Of a DNA stretch of 64,000 nucleotides, positions 9,666 through 20,959 are shown piece after piece. This DNA is from Zoroaster sp. YZ-2022 (taxonomy: Eukaryota; Echinodermata; Asteroidea; Forcipulatida; Zoroasteridae). The stretch spans positions 53,728,740 to 53,792,739 of the forward strand of contig CM055817.1 of NCBI GenBank assembly GCA_029582265.1, written 5' to 3'. The translations under genes were made by a program, and so were the position numbers. The notes beneath the pieces were generated by a model. That model ran no database searches. It was not told the DNA's origin and worked only from the letters and a program-made list of their open reading frames with translations. Within the stretch, counting starts at the first letter, position 1, and each line of letters opens with the position of its first letter.

Positions 9666-11215
9666 TCAATGTATATCTTGATTCAAAGAGAGTAAGCATA
9701 CTCATAGAAGCAGTTTGGCCAACATTACCAATGTTGCACCTTCCCTTCAATGTATATCTTGATTCAAAGAGAGTAAGCATACTCATAGAAGCAGTTTGGC
9801 CAACATTACCAATGTTGTACCTTCCCTTCAATGTATATCTTGATTCAAAGAGAGTAAGCATACTCATAGAAGCAGTTTGGCCAACATTACCAATGTTGCA
9901 CCTTCCCTTCAATGTATATCTTGATTCAAAGAGAGTAAGCATACTCATAGAAGCAGTTTGGCCAACATTACCAATGTTGTACCTTCCCTTCAATGTATAT
10001 CTTGATTCAAAGAGAGTAAGCATACTCATAGAAGCAGTTTGGCCAACATTACCAATGTTGTACCTTCCCTTCAATGTATATCTTGATTCAAAGAGAGTAA
10101 GCATACTCATAGAAGCAGTTTGGCCAACATTACCAATGTTGTACCTTCCCTTCAATGTGTATCTTGATTCAAAGAGAGTAAGCATACTCATAGAAGCAGT
10201 TTGGCCGACATTACCAATGTTGTACCTTCCCTTCAATGTATATCTTGATTCAAAGAGAGTAAGCATACTCATAGAAGCAGTTTGGCCGACATTACCAATG
10301 TTGTACCTTCCCTTCAATGTATATCTTGATTCAAAGAGAGTAAGCATACTCATAGAAGCAGTTTTGCCGACATTACAAATGCTGTACCTTCCCTTCAATG
10401 TATATCTTGATTCAAAGAGAGTAAGCATACTCATAGAAGCAGTTTGGCCGACATTACCAATGTTGTACCTTCCCTTCAATGTATATCTTGATTCAAAGAG
10501 AGTAAGCATACTCATAGAAGCAGTTTGGCCGACATTACCAATGATGTACCTTCCCTTCAATGTATATCTTGATTCAAAGAGAGCAAGCATACTCATAGAA
10601 GCAGTTTGGCCGACATTACCAATGATGTACCTTCCCTTCAATGTATATCTTGATTCAAAGAGAGCAAGCATACTCATAGAAGCAGTTTGGCCAACGTTAC
10701 CAATGATGTACATGTACCTTCCCTTCAATGTATATCTTGATTCAAAGAGAGCAAGCATACTCATATAAGCAGTTTGGCCAACATTACCAATGCTGTACCT
10801 TCCCTTCAATGTATATCTTGATTCAAAGAGAGTAAGCATACTCATAGAAGCCGTTTGGCCAACGTTACCAATGTTGTACCTTCCCTTCAATGTATATCTT
10901 GATTCAAAGAGAGCAAGCATACTCATAGAAGCAGTTTGGCCAACGTTACCAATGATGTACCTTCCCTTCAATGTATATCTTGATTCAAAGAGAGTAAGCA
11001 TACTCATAGAAGCAGTTTTGCCAACGTTACCAATGTTGTACCTTCCCTTCAATGTATATCTTGATTCAAAGAGAGTAAGCATACTCATAGAAGCAGTTTT
11101 GCCAACGTTACCAATGTTGTACCTTCCCTTCAATGTATATCTTGATTCAAAGAGAGTAAGCATACTATAGAAGCAGTTTTGCCAACATTACCAATGCTGT
11201 ACCTTCCTTTTAATT
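9666..11215. repeat. 81-bp minisatellite, about 19 units, open in both strands
   Basis: The unit contains tatatcttgattcaaagaga and caacattaccaatgttg, itself an inverted pair. Period 81 is a multiple of three and the unit lacks stops in one frame of each strand. Reading frames of up to 515 residues (minus, 27-residue repeat starting MLTLFESRYTLKGRY) and 345 residues (plus) therefore arise. I judge both to be by-products. Divergence is low (a few substitutions per unit). A shorter array of the same unit lies at 17998-18612. Confidence 0.95.
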
Positions 11216-11296
11216 GTAATGTTAACAAATTAGTCCGTATCTTGTGGTACATGTAGCTTGCCTAGATCTTAACAATTCACAAAGAAAAGCCATTAA

Positions 11297-11509
11297 AGAG
11301 ACAATATCATCACGATCAACAGGGCATGGAATCGGAGTGCTAGTTTTAGATTAACTCAGTGAATAATAATATCCCACATGACAAGGTCATATTACCGTTG
11401 CTGCTGCATAAATGAGCCAGTAATTTTCAGTCACTGTGTTCATCTTAAACTAGAACACCAATTCCATGCCCTGTTGAAAGTCTGCTCTGATCGTGACGAT
11501 ACTACCCCT
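11297..11509. mobile_element. Palindromic TTAA-flanked MITE (AGGGACA family)
   Basis: TTAA lies at 11293-11296 and 11510-11513. The inner inverted ends are acaatatcatcacgatcaac and gatcgtgacgatactacccc. It contains ataaatgagccagtaatttt. Length 213 bp. Confidence 0.85.
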
Positions 11510-11759
11510 TTAAAATGGTCTGTTACAAATCAAGGAAATAAATTGTACCTATACTGAAACTATGATTACAAAATTTATTTTTAATATGTCAGTACAAATA
11601 GTGGTTGAATTGTTAATGATTATGGTGTAACATGAATTGGTGTTGAATACTCCTATGTGGACCTGAGAATGCAATGCAAGGTTTTCACAAATTAGAAAAA
11701 TCTCAATTTTTCTCAAAAAGGAACCATTTTTGGTTTGAAGAATGTGTTTTTCATAACTA

Positions 11760-12890
11760 CACGAGAACAAAAGAATGTCCACATAGGGTAGGTGGGTAAC
11801 ACAAATGTGTGTGTGTGTGTACGGGTATTCGCTACCTTGTGGAGTCCTATAAGAAAAGGGAAAGCAAGAACAATGGGTCTCCACAGGGTAATTCTAAAGA
11901 CCCTCGGGTCTCCACAAGGAATTTTGTGTACAAACCCTATGAGGAAATGCTTAAGTACAGGAACAAAGGAAAAGAACAATAGATGTCTCCACAAGGATAC
12001 AAAAATGAGTATGTGTGTGCGTGTGTGTGTGGACAGGCGTAGCATTCACTCTGTGGACCTGAGAACAAAAGATGTCCACAGAACGCCGGATATTTTAACC
12101 TTCTGTGGACTTACACACGTCCACAGAAGGATTTTGGACTTTGGAAAGTACGAATATCTCTGAAATTAGTGATTTGTCTAGGCAGGTTCTTTGACTTAAA
12201 TCGAAGGATATTATTAAAAGGGAAAAATAGAACGAAAACCGCTCTCAAAACACTCTTCTGTGTGAAATGGGAACGATTTTAAGAATTGCTATCCGTAAGT
12301 ACAGGAGAACAAAGGAATGTCCACAGAGTGAACGGTGCGCTAAGCTGTGTGTGTGTGTGTGTGTGTGTGTGTGAACGTACACACCATTCGTTGTGGGGTC
12401 CAAAACACAATAGAACAATTGGACCCCACAAGGTAACTATAGAAAATCTTGTACCCCACAGGAGAATTATATAGAAAAGGGATAATAGAACGAACAAAGG
12501 AATACCCCACAAATCAATGTGTGTGAGGGTGTGTGTGTGTGCACAGGCGTAGCATACACTATGTGGACTTCGGAAGAAAGGATGTCCACACAGTGTAGGA
12601 ACTCTGTGCACTGTGTGGACTTACACACGTCCACACAGTGTTTTTGGACTTTGGAAAAGTACGAATATCTCGGAAATTAGAGATCTGTCTAGGCAGGTTC
12701 TTTGACTTAAATCGAAGGATATTATTAAAAGGGAAAAATAGAACGAAAACCGCTCTCAAAACACTCTTCTGTGTGAAATGGGAACGATTTTAAGAAATTA
12801 CTGTGCTTAAGTACATGAGAACAAAGGAATGTCCACATAGTGATAGCAACAACGGTCTGTGTGTGTGTGTGTGTGTGTGTTGTAAGAATG
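11760..12890. repeat. Diverged tandem repeats with GT microsatellites and hairpin words
   Basis: A segment beginning tttttggactttggaaa (12131 and 12650) repeats at about 520-bp spacing for some 150 bp. Between the copies lie (GT)n runs (12345-12372, 12858-12880). There are also many short inverted pairs built from words such as gtccacatag/ctatgtgga and accccacaag/ttgtggggt. No gene is seen. Confidence 0.75.
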
Positions 12891-12931
12891 TTGCCCAAAA
12901 ATTAATAAATTTTTCAGACATGAACTACATA

Positions 12932-13290
12932 AGGCCAAAAAAAAAAGTCAGTGGTTTCTGGCAATGGGTCGGCTTCAAAATCGGTGCAGTGACATGTTTT
13001 TTGTTTTTTTTGTGATACATGTATACGTGGTTTTTGGAACCAGACCAAATTTCCCATACACGAAGTATGGTGGCTAAGAGAGGCCTCATAAATTGGGCAA
13101 ACGTTCATGCACTACATGAAACAGTCGTTTAAAACACAGCACGGCAGAATCCCAATCAGTCCAGCAATTTCGGCTGCAATTGGACATCGTTTCATAGCCA
13201 AAAAAAAAAGGAAAACTAAAAATGCTGATGCATGGTTCTGAAGCGACACACGAAGAGACCAGAAACTGCAGACTTTTTTTGGGGGGGCCT
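12932..13290 (+). mobile_element. GGCC-(A)n MITE, complete copy
   Basis: The ends are aggccaaaaaaaaaagtcag and, inverted, cagactttttttgggggggcct. The subterminal zone contains ttctggcaatgggtcggctt against accagaaactgcagac. The interior carries a conserved stretch that would read GRIPI(S/D)PAI on the plus strand in several copies. Length about 359 bp. No transposase is present. Confidence 0.8.
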
Positions 13291-13330
13291 AAGAGAACAA
13301 ATACAACTCAACCAAATAGGTTTTAATTAA

Positions 13331-14216
13331 CCCTGACTCCCTAGGCCCATTTTCTTACACATAACCTGAATCCTTCCTAACTCCCTAGGCCCAATTGCTT
13401 ACACATAACCTGAATCCTTCCTAACTCCCTAGGCCCATTTGCTTACACATAACCTGAATCCTTCCTAACTCCCTAGGCCCATTTGCTTACACATAACCTG
13501 AATCCTTCCTAACTCCCTAGGCCCATTTGCTTACACATAACCTGAATCCTTCCTAATTCCCTAGGCCCATTTGCTTAAACATAACCTGAATCCTTCCTAA
13601 CTCCCTAGGCCCATTTGCTTAAACATAACCTGAATCCTTCCTAACTCCCTAGGCCCATTTGCTTGCACATTACCTGAATCCTTCCTAATTCCCTAGGCCC
13701 ATTTGCTTAAACATAACCTGAATCCTTCCTAACTCCCTAGGCCCATTTGCTTAAACATAACCTGAATCCTCCCTAACTCCCTAGGCCCATTTGCTTACAC
13801 ATAACCTGAATCCTTCCTAACTCCCTAGGCCCATTTGCTTGCACATAACCTGAATCCTTCCTAATTCCCTAGGCCCATTTGCTTACACATAACCTGAATC
13901 CTCCAAAATTCTTCAGTAGTAAAGCAAGCACATGACATGTATGCACACATGTTTCTAATCTGTGATACATGTACATGGCCAGGGACCCTCCCTGCATGCA
14001 CAGAGCAATAAACAGTGTCCACTGACCCAAGCACTAACCTTGCAATCACTACAACAAACATGGATGTACATGTACCGTGGAAAGGCAAGTATGCCTAATA
14101 ACCTCAATCCTCCAAAATCCTTCACTTTAGCAAAGAGCATGTAGCATGTATCCTCAATCCTTCAAAATCCTTCACTTTAGTAAAAGAGGATTTTGGAGGA
14201 TTTGGGAAGGTTAGGG
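13331..14216 (-). mobile_element. TTAA-flanked CCCTAAC-type MITE with 13-unit 44-bp minisatellite
   Basis: The element is flanked by TTAA at 13327-13330 and 14217-14220. It starts ccctgactccctagg and ends gggaaggttaggg. About 13 units of the 44-bp repeat occupy 13331-13905 in reverse orientation. A single-copy part follows, containing ggccagggaccctccctgca and ending in two diverged aatccttcactttag repeats. Confidence 0.88.
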
Positions 14217-14220
14217 TTAA

Positions 14221-14955
14221 TGAATAATTAATTTTCAGTTTTCCGTTTGACTACGACTCCTGTGACTGTAAATCATACTGGATATTTATTATGTACTGTG
14301 GATGTTGCAAATCGTCGTAGCATTTTTAGAAGTTGTATAATATGTGAATACGATAAAAGTATGTGATTTGTCCATGAAGCACAAACATGCAAAGTCCGTT
14401 CTTTTTTGTTTTGGAGAAAAACACAATAGAAATATTGAACAAATGTTGTGAAAAATAAGGTTTCCAATAAATCATTATTCATACATGTAGTTTTACATAT
14501 CGTTGTGTGCCCGGAAGAAGGACATTACGAAAGTGTGACCGACAAAAGGTCGTAAGCAATTAATGTGCAAAATTGTGTTTCAAGAACACTGAGTGTGAAA
14601 GTTTGGTCGTTTGTTCTGCCATTTATAAGTCATTGTAGGAAAGTTAAATTCCGCATGGGAATGGAAAAATGTGTCTTGGGAGTAATTCTAGTAACTAATA
14701 TATAACAGTTATGCCCTACTTTTTTTTGAGTAGGAGCCATTTTATTGCTTACGACCTTCTGCTGGGACAAAAAGTTGTGTGTTTGGAAGAAGGTTGTAGA
14801 ACCTTCCTCCGGGCACACAACGATATATGGAGAAAAAAAAATATTGTGATAACCTGTCAATTGATATATGATTTTGTATCCAAAATTTCACCAAAAACAT
14901 TGCATTACAGGTATGCAACTTTTCAGCTGATCAGCTGATTTCCCCTTTTTTTTCT
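14221..14955. other. Intergenic with imperfect inverted repeat
   Basis: No gene is seen. A word around 14503-14550 (cgttgtgtgcccggaagaagg ... aaaggtcgtaagcaat) is answered in inverted form around 14738-14830 (gcttacgacctt ... ccgggcacacaacgatat). This is a possible small foldback element of about 330 bp. Confidence 0.5.
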
Positions 14956-14959
14956 TTAA

Positions 14960-15493
14960 CCCTCCTACTTCTGGTGCCTTTTTTAGACAAGTTGATGCAC
15001 CATTTGAAACCATTCGTTTTGTGAAACACACCAAGGTGTATTGTATCCACCATTCAAAACCATTTGAATGATTTATAAGCCACTGTGTAGTACATTCACC
15101 ATTTGAAACCATTCGGCTATGGAAACACATCAAGGTGTAGTGTATCCACCATTCAAAACCGTTTGAATGATTTATAAGCCACTGTGTAGTACATTCACCA
15201 TTTGAAACCATTCGGCTATGGAAACACACCAAGGTGTAGTGTATCCACCATTCAAAAACCATTTGAATGATTTATAAGCCACTGTGTAGTACATTCACCA
15301 TTTGAAACCATTCGGCTATGGAAACACCAAGGAGTAGTGTATCCACCATTCAATAACCATTTGAATGGATTTGAATGGTAGTAAAGCTTGCTACCAACAC
15401 TTTTCAAATGGTATCACCATGTGTGTACAAAACCAATGGCCATTTTGGTAAGTGGAAATTTTGAATGGTTTCAAATGGTCAAACAGTAGGAGG
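14960..15493. mobile_element. TTAA-flanked element with CCCTCCTACT ends and internal 110-bp tandem repeat
   Basis: TTAA is followed by ccctcctact at about 14960, and agtaggaggg precedes TTAA at about 15494. These are perfect 10-bp inverted ends. The interior consists of three to four tandem units of roughly 110-120 bp containing caccatttgaaaccattcgg and tttgaatgatttataagcca. The element at about 17597-17930 has the same start. Confidence 0.85.
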
Positions 15494-15499
15494 GTTAAT

Positions 15500-16405
15500 T
15501 AATAATAGTGCTATATAAAACTGAAAAACACTGTACAAAGTTTTGTGTGCTCGGCCATTTCCTCATTTTTTTTTTGCAATTACAAAAGTTGCATGTCTGG
15601 CTTTAACACGTTTATGCTGCAAGCACTCGATGTGTTCTACTGTAAGTCCATATATGGACAATGTACTAGTCATAGGTGTCTCTGGGCGTGTTGAAGGGTT
15701 GAAAATGACCCCCCCCCCCCCACCTCCTTCCCTGTCCCCTCATCCTCCCCATCCTCCTCATCCCTGGATCTTAGATTCATTGATCTTGAAGATAATTGCT
15801 GAGCTGGGCTGTATTTCATAGAGTTGTTAATCACACAGAAAAGTTATATTCTGCAAAAACAGGTTACCAGCCAAATTGTCATGTGACATACAGGATGTGA
15901 TTTGTCCGGAATTTTGACAAATCCCAATGTTGTGATCCTCCAGATTTTAAAGATTTAAAACTCTTTCTGGACGGCAAGCCTTTTAAAAAGGCGCGTGCCC
16001 GCGTCGCGTTTTGACAACGAGCGTTTTAAAAGGCTTGAATGTCATCACCTGATAACGGGTCTTGTTTAGACTTGTTTTGACAACCGAGCGCACAGTTGAC
16101 CAATACGAATCATAACCTTTATTTTGATACCTTACTCTCTTCAATAGTCCAAAGATAAACAAATTATTAATAATTTCCACAGTTGACCTCGATTGTTTAC
16201 AGTATCAAATTACAAATAATGAAAACAAATAATTCCGGAGAGAATAAAGGTAAGGAAAGCAAAGCAAAGCAAACGCACAGAACTATAGATTTCAACCCAG
16301 CGCTGTTCACAACAGTGGCCCCCAATACCCCTAGAAAAATTTACGTGGATTTTTCAAAACTGCCCAATCACACCCTTGAATATATATTGCTCCAGATAGG
16401 TTCAC
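15500..16405. other. Intergenic, dispersed repeat, no gene
   Basis: A segment around 15890-15965 (gatcctccagattttaaagattt) recurs inverted around 32140-32180. The sequence 16290-16350 also has a diverged counterpart at 32040-32110, so both loci carry the same old dispersed element. A C-run lies at 15709-15721. No supported coding sequence. Confidence 0.45.
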
Positions 16406-16409
16406 AGCT

Positions 16410-16765
16410 AAGGTCAAAAAAAGGAAGTCTCCGGTTTCTGGTCATTGGTTGGCTTCAAAATCAGTGCGGTGACTTTTTTGGTTGAGCCAATCAGTGAAAT
16501 ACGTGATACATACATGTATATACACTGTTGGAACCAGAACAAATATTTTCCCATACACAAAGTATGGTGGCGAAGAGATAGGCCTCACAAATCTGGCAAA
16601 CGTTCATACCCCTATCTGAAAAAGTCATTTAAAACACAGCATGGCAGAATTCCAATCGATCCAGCAATTTTTGCTGCAATCGGACATCGTTTCATAGGGG
16701 GAAAAAAACAAACTGCTGATGTGCAGATCTGACAGACCAGAAACTGGAGACTTTTTCTTTTTGGC
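16410..16765 (+). mobile_element. GGCC-(A)n MITE copy
   Basis: It starts aggtcaaaaaaaggaagtct and ends gacttttt ctttttggcc in inverted relation. The subterminals are ggtttctggtcattggttgg and accagaaactggagac. The interior matches 12932-13290. Confidence 0.75.
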
Positions 16766-17392
16766 CAAAATTTTGCTAAGCAAATAAATTTACTAAGCAA
16801 TATTTTTCTGCTTAGCAGCCAATGTGAATACAGTGAATAAATACAGCGGAACGGTGATACAGTGTTATAAAGTAAAATATAATAGTTGTAAGGTTCATTC
16901 TTTATATGTTTTTTTCATTATCAAGGCGGCGAGTATGTCATCTATCTCGGGTCTCCCAGTGGCTAATCTACCAAATATAGGTGTTTTTTTTTAAATGTGA
17001 CTGGCTCTGGCAGAAAATCTAAGACTAGTAAGAGCGGTACACATGTTACAGTTTGGCTACTGTTTTGGCTTCATCTCTTTATACTTAGGAAGTAATGTTT
17101 CTTTCAAAGCCACGAGGATTTTATGAGGAAGTTGAAAATGTGTTGCAGGAGATTAAAAATATAGGTTTTTTTGGGGAAATAAAGGTTTTTATAGGTTTTG
17201 CTGGGAGGCTTGCTTTCCTTCGATGGAAGACGAGGTAGATGTGTGCAATAACAATTCTGACAAACCGTTTATTAATTGACAACAAGGATTGCATAAACAG
17301 CAAACATTTATTTGCCTACATTAGATAATACAATATATTAACAGAATACATAACATATGTTTAAAAACATTTTCTATAATTTTCTACTGAAT
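16766..17392. other. Intergenic, no gene seen
   Basis: A-T rich DNA. ttgctaagcaaataaatttact at the left belongs to the dispersed TTGGCTGGTAACC/TTGCTAAGCA repeat seen at 27150-27450 and 43675-44310. Nothing else can be supported. Confidence 0.4.
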
Positions 17393-17530
17393 CTGGCAAA
17401 CGTTCATACCCCTATGTGAGAATGTCATTTAAAACACAGCACGGCAAGATTCCAATTGATCCAGCAATTTTGGCTTCAATTGGACATCGTTTCATAGCTC
17501 CCAAAAAATAGAAAATTAAAAATGGCGACG
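17393..17530 (+). mobile_element. Fragment of GGCC-(A)n MITE
   Basis: An internal to right-hand part of the family, containing gcaaacgttcatacccctat and the GRIPI-like interior. It ends at gaccaacaagttgg without the usual A-run terminus. Confidence 0.65.
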
Positions 17531-17596
17531 CCCACGGAGACCAACAAGTTGGCACCAGCAAATGTTTACATAAATGATTTCTGTAAAGCTCATTAA

Positions 17597-17930
17597 CCCT
17601 CCTACTATAGCGGTCAAAACCAGTCAACTGACTGTTGACCCTAATGTGCACACAGGGGCATTTTTGACTCATTTTGACCCCCCTCAACAATACAAGGCAA
17701 AGCTTTTACCAGTCAAAAACTGTCGACTTATTTTGACCTGTAAATGTACTTACTACATGTAAGGTTTGACAGTGTTTGACTTTTAAGTGCACTAGATATA
17801 CCTTGGCAAGTGTATCAACATTTTGACCCTTGCAGTCACAGAAGGTTTGACTTTTCAGTGCACCAGATATACCTTGGCAAGTATATCAACATTTTGACTG
17901 ATTTTGACCCTTGCAGTCACAGAAGGGTTA
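17597..17930. mobile_element. CCCTCCTACT-type element, second copy
   Basis: It begins ccctcctactatagcgg after TTAA (17593-17596) and ends cagtcacagaaggg before ttat. The interior has a duplicated segment (tgacttttaagtgcactagatataccttgg, then a near copy). TGAC/GTCA words recur throughout, giving it folding potential. Confidence 0.6.
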
Positions 17931-17997
17931 TAAAGTAAAAAAGTGTGAATACATTTTGAACTTTTTTCATGAGTAAGCGTTTGCATTAAACTCAAAA

Positions 17998-18612
17998 TTA
18001 CCAATGTTCTATCTTCCCTTCAATGTATATCTTGATTCAAAGAGAGTAAGCATACTCATAGAAGCAGTTTGGCCAACCTTACCAATGTTGTACCTTCCCT
18101 TCAATGTATATATATTGATTCAAAGAGAGTAAGCATACTCGTAGAAGCAGTTTTGCCAACATTACCAATGTTGTACCTTCCCTTCAATGTATATATTGAT
18201 TCAAAGAGAGTAAGCATACTCGTAGAAGCAGTTTTGCCAACATTACCAATGTTGTACCTTCCCTTCAATGTATATATATTGATTCAAAGAGAGTAAGTGT
18301 ACTCGTAGAAGCAGTTTGGCCAACATGACCAATGTTGTAACTTCCCTTCAATGTATATCTTGATTCAAAGAGAGTAAGCATACTCGTAGAAGCAGTTAGG
18401 CCAACATTACCAATGCTGTACCTTCCCTTCAATGTATATCTTGATTCAAAGAGAGTAAGCATACTCATAGAAGCAGTTTGGCCAACGTTACCAATGTTGT
18501 ACCTTCCCTTCAATGTATATCTTGATTCAAAGAGAGTAAGCATACTCATAGAAGCAGTTTGGCCGACATTACCAATGTTGTACCTTCCCTTCAATGTATA
18601 TCTTGATTCAGA
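17998..18612. repeat. 81-bp minisatellite, second array, about 7.5 units
   Basis: The unit is the same as at 9666-11215 but more heterogeneous. Several units carry tatatattgattc instead of tatatcttgattc. The array ends abruptly in cttgattcagacctgtag. Confidence 0.93.
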
Positions 18613-18990
18613 CCTGTAGTTTAAATGAAAACAGTAGCTACTGGCCTGGTGTTTTAACCTTAGCAAGATCTTTCGCAAAAGTAGTATGGCAGAGATATAT
18701 TTTTTAAATTCATTTTTTTTAAAAATACACAGTTAAATGAACAATTAACCCGGATTTTATTAATATCTAATACCTAAATACATATAATACAATATGAAAA
18801 TTACACTTTAAAAAAAATGTACATGTACATGTATACAGGCAGAAGTTTGAAATGGAAAAAATCAGATGGTTTTGCAAATTCTTGCCTTCATACGTCTGAA
18901 AATAAAAAATGAGAAATTTAAATATTCAACAGTTGACTTAATTTTGCCCTACAGCTCACTCATATAGTTTGCTCAATATTAATACTTCAT

Positions 18991-19360
18991 GGAGTGCCAT
19001 GGTCGAGCGGTTTAGTGCATCGGATTTGTGTTCTGATGTTCTGAGTCGTCAGAATGTGGGTTCGAATCCCAACTGCGACCGTGGTGCTTGTGTCCTTGAG
19101 CAAGAACACTTTACCGTAATTGCTTCTCTCCACCCAGGGGTAAATGGGTAACCTGTGAGGGCAGAGTTGGTTGTTGTTGTGTTTGATTAGCCCTATATGC
19201 GCTGTAATGGCAGCAATTGAGCTGTATACTCCCCAGGGAGCTGAGATGGTTTCAGGAATGATTTATGAGCCTGATGAGCAGGGTTAATAATGTAATGCGC
19301 CTTGAGCACCAGTTTGGTGGATACGTATGCTATAAGTCCACATTATTATTATTATTATTA
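18991..19360 (+). repeat. tRNA-derived SINE, full length, ATT tail
   Basis: The head ggagtgccatggtcgagcgg carries an A box (TGGTCGAGCGG at 19010-19020). A B box (GGTTCGAATCC at 19059-19069) follows a long variable-arm-like spacer, as in tRNA-Leu/Ser. The body includes tttcaggaatgatttatgag. The 3' end ctataagtccac runs into (ATT)n. Other copies are at 19830, 30661, 37543, 39762 and 54472. Confidence 0.9.
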
Positions 19361-19500
19361 CACCGACGTGTGTATAGCACTGCATCCTCAGTGCTTTCCG
19401 AGTGTCTGTGGAAATTTTTTATTTATTTTTTTCCCCCACAGACACTTGGAAAGCACTGAGTATACAGTGCTATACACACGTCCGTGTAGGGCAAAATTAA
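19361..19500. repeat. Short inverted repeat next to SINE tail
   Basis: The arms caccgacgtgtgtatagcactgcatcctcagtgctttc and the inverted gaaagcactgagtatacagtgctatacacacgtc flank about 45 bp containing a T-rich stretch. This is a hairpin of roughly 125 bp. Confidence 0.8.
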
Positions 19501-19829
19501 GTCAACCGTTTATCACCCGACACAAGAATATTAAATAAAACTATAGAATATTCAAATAGGCATTCTTAATATACAGTTATATTTTACAACAGGAATACTC
19601 ATTGGCGGATCAAAGGAGGGACAAAGTCCATGGGTCAAGTTTACTCCTTGGGTTTCTACAGCTGTCTTGCTCCCAGTCTTCCTGATTAGGATTATTACAC
19701 AAAAGGCCGCCGTGTCATAGGCACCAGTCTATGTGGGACTCCTGTCAAAGTTGAGCCATGACACTCGACCTTGTTCCCAGTGGTGATCGACCCAAATTTG
19801 CTCACACCCTGGTGTAGACAAATCAGCAT

Positions 19830-19987
19830 ATCCAGCAATTGAGCTGTATACTCCCCCAGGGAGCCGAGATGGTTTCAGGAATGATTTATGAGCCTGATGA
19901 GCAGGGGTAATAATATAATGCACCTTGAGCACCAGTTTGGTGGATACCTGCGCTATATAAGTCCACACATTATTATTATTATTATTG
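19830..19987 (+). repeat. SINE 3' half with ATT tail
   Basis: It matches the second half of the 18991 SINE (attgagctgtatactccc ... gcgctatataagtccac) and ends in (ATT)n. The tRNA-like head is absent. Confidence 0.85.
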
Positions 19988-20103
19988 TTATGTTTATAGG
20001 TACTTACGATATTGCGATACACTTGGTTAAATATGCAACTCTATAAATATATGCACTGTACACACATTTATATTATCTGTCAAATTTACTACAGTTTGTC
20101 AAA

Positions 20104-20466
20104 GGCCAATAAAATAAAGTCTCCAGTTTCTGGTTATCAGTCGGCTTCAAAATCGGTGCGGTGACGCGCTTCTTTTTTTCAGCCATCTTTTTTTGTTTGC
20201 CAACAGGGAAATACATGATACATTGTATACGCGGGGACCATATTTCCCATATACAAAGTATGGTGGCTAAGAGAGGCCTCACAAATCGGGCAAACGTTCA
20301 TACCCCGATGTGAAAAAGTCATTTAAAGCACAGCACGGCAGAATTCCAATTGATCCAGCAATTTTGGCTGCAATTGGACATCGTTTCATAGCAAAAAAAA
20401 AGAAAGAAAATTAAAAATGCTGACGCGCGTGGAGACCAGAAACCAGAGATTTTTTTTGGGGGGCCT
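20104..20466 (+). mobile_element. GGCC-(A)n MITE copy
   Basis: It starts ggccaataaaataaagtctc and ends inverted gattttttttggggggcct. The interior includes atacaaagtatggtggctaa and gcaattggacatcgtttcat. Length about 363 bp. Confidence 0.8.
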
Positions 20467-20798
20467 AATGTGTCTAATGTGGACACTTTCCATCAATCCC
20501 TTGGGTGTCCACTATACCCAGGTTTGACTTACAAGCAACACTCTTTGTTTCACAATTTCATTAGCTCAGACATGTTCAAACAGCTCACAATTTTCTTTAA
20601 GAAAGAACAAACAAAAAAATTCCTACTGTGAAAAGAAATCAAGGACACTGCACTCATCGATAAATGGTTTCGTCGACAAACTTCCAGTACTGAAAACATC
20701 TACATCTGACGACCAGCCGAATACATAGAGCCCTTGGCTAAGTTGTGTTGTGGTCCGATGCAGTGACCGTCTTGCGGTCCTTCAGCGAAGTTTGTGTC

Positions 20799-20882
20799 AT
20801 GGCCGCTAGTTTTCGCCGGCCCCGTCGCATTCTCTTTCTGTGGACCATGGACGAGGCTCTTGTCACTCCGCTGCTCGTTTAC
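20799..20882 (+). CDS. Possible first coding exon, unknown gene
   Basis: ATG in good context (gtcATGG) opens 28 codons beginning MAASFRRPRR and containing WTMDEALVTPLL. It ends exactly at a strong donor (TAC/gtaagt). The GC-rich CpG-containing segment stands out from its surroundings. The W-x3-E-x4-LL pattern is loosely like the start of Myb/SANT-like domains. I found no continuing exon in the next kilobases. The opposite strand also has an acceptor-like ttttag and an open frame here, so strand is uncertain. Confidence 0.3.
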
Positions 20883-20959
20883 GTAAGTTTTTCTAAAAAT
20901 ATAAAACAGAAGAATGACATATATCTTGAGCTTTAGATGCTGAATGCTTGACACGTCAA

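Noticed and set aside
9616..11163. 515-residue minus-strand reading frame
   Set aside because: It is entirely the 81-bp satellite. The opposite strand is open too, so openness follows from the unit length and not from coding.
18991..19080. tRNA gene
   Set aside because: A and B boxes are present but the sequence is the head of a repeated SINE with several copies. The acceptor stem does not close as in a functional tRNA.
20711..20905. Terminal exon of the WW-CUE gene on the minus strand (frame ending GRQM-stop)
   Set aside because: Its open frame needs entry phase 2, but the preceding candidate exon ends in phase 0 at 23976; in phase 0 it meets a stop after nine codons.
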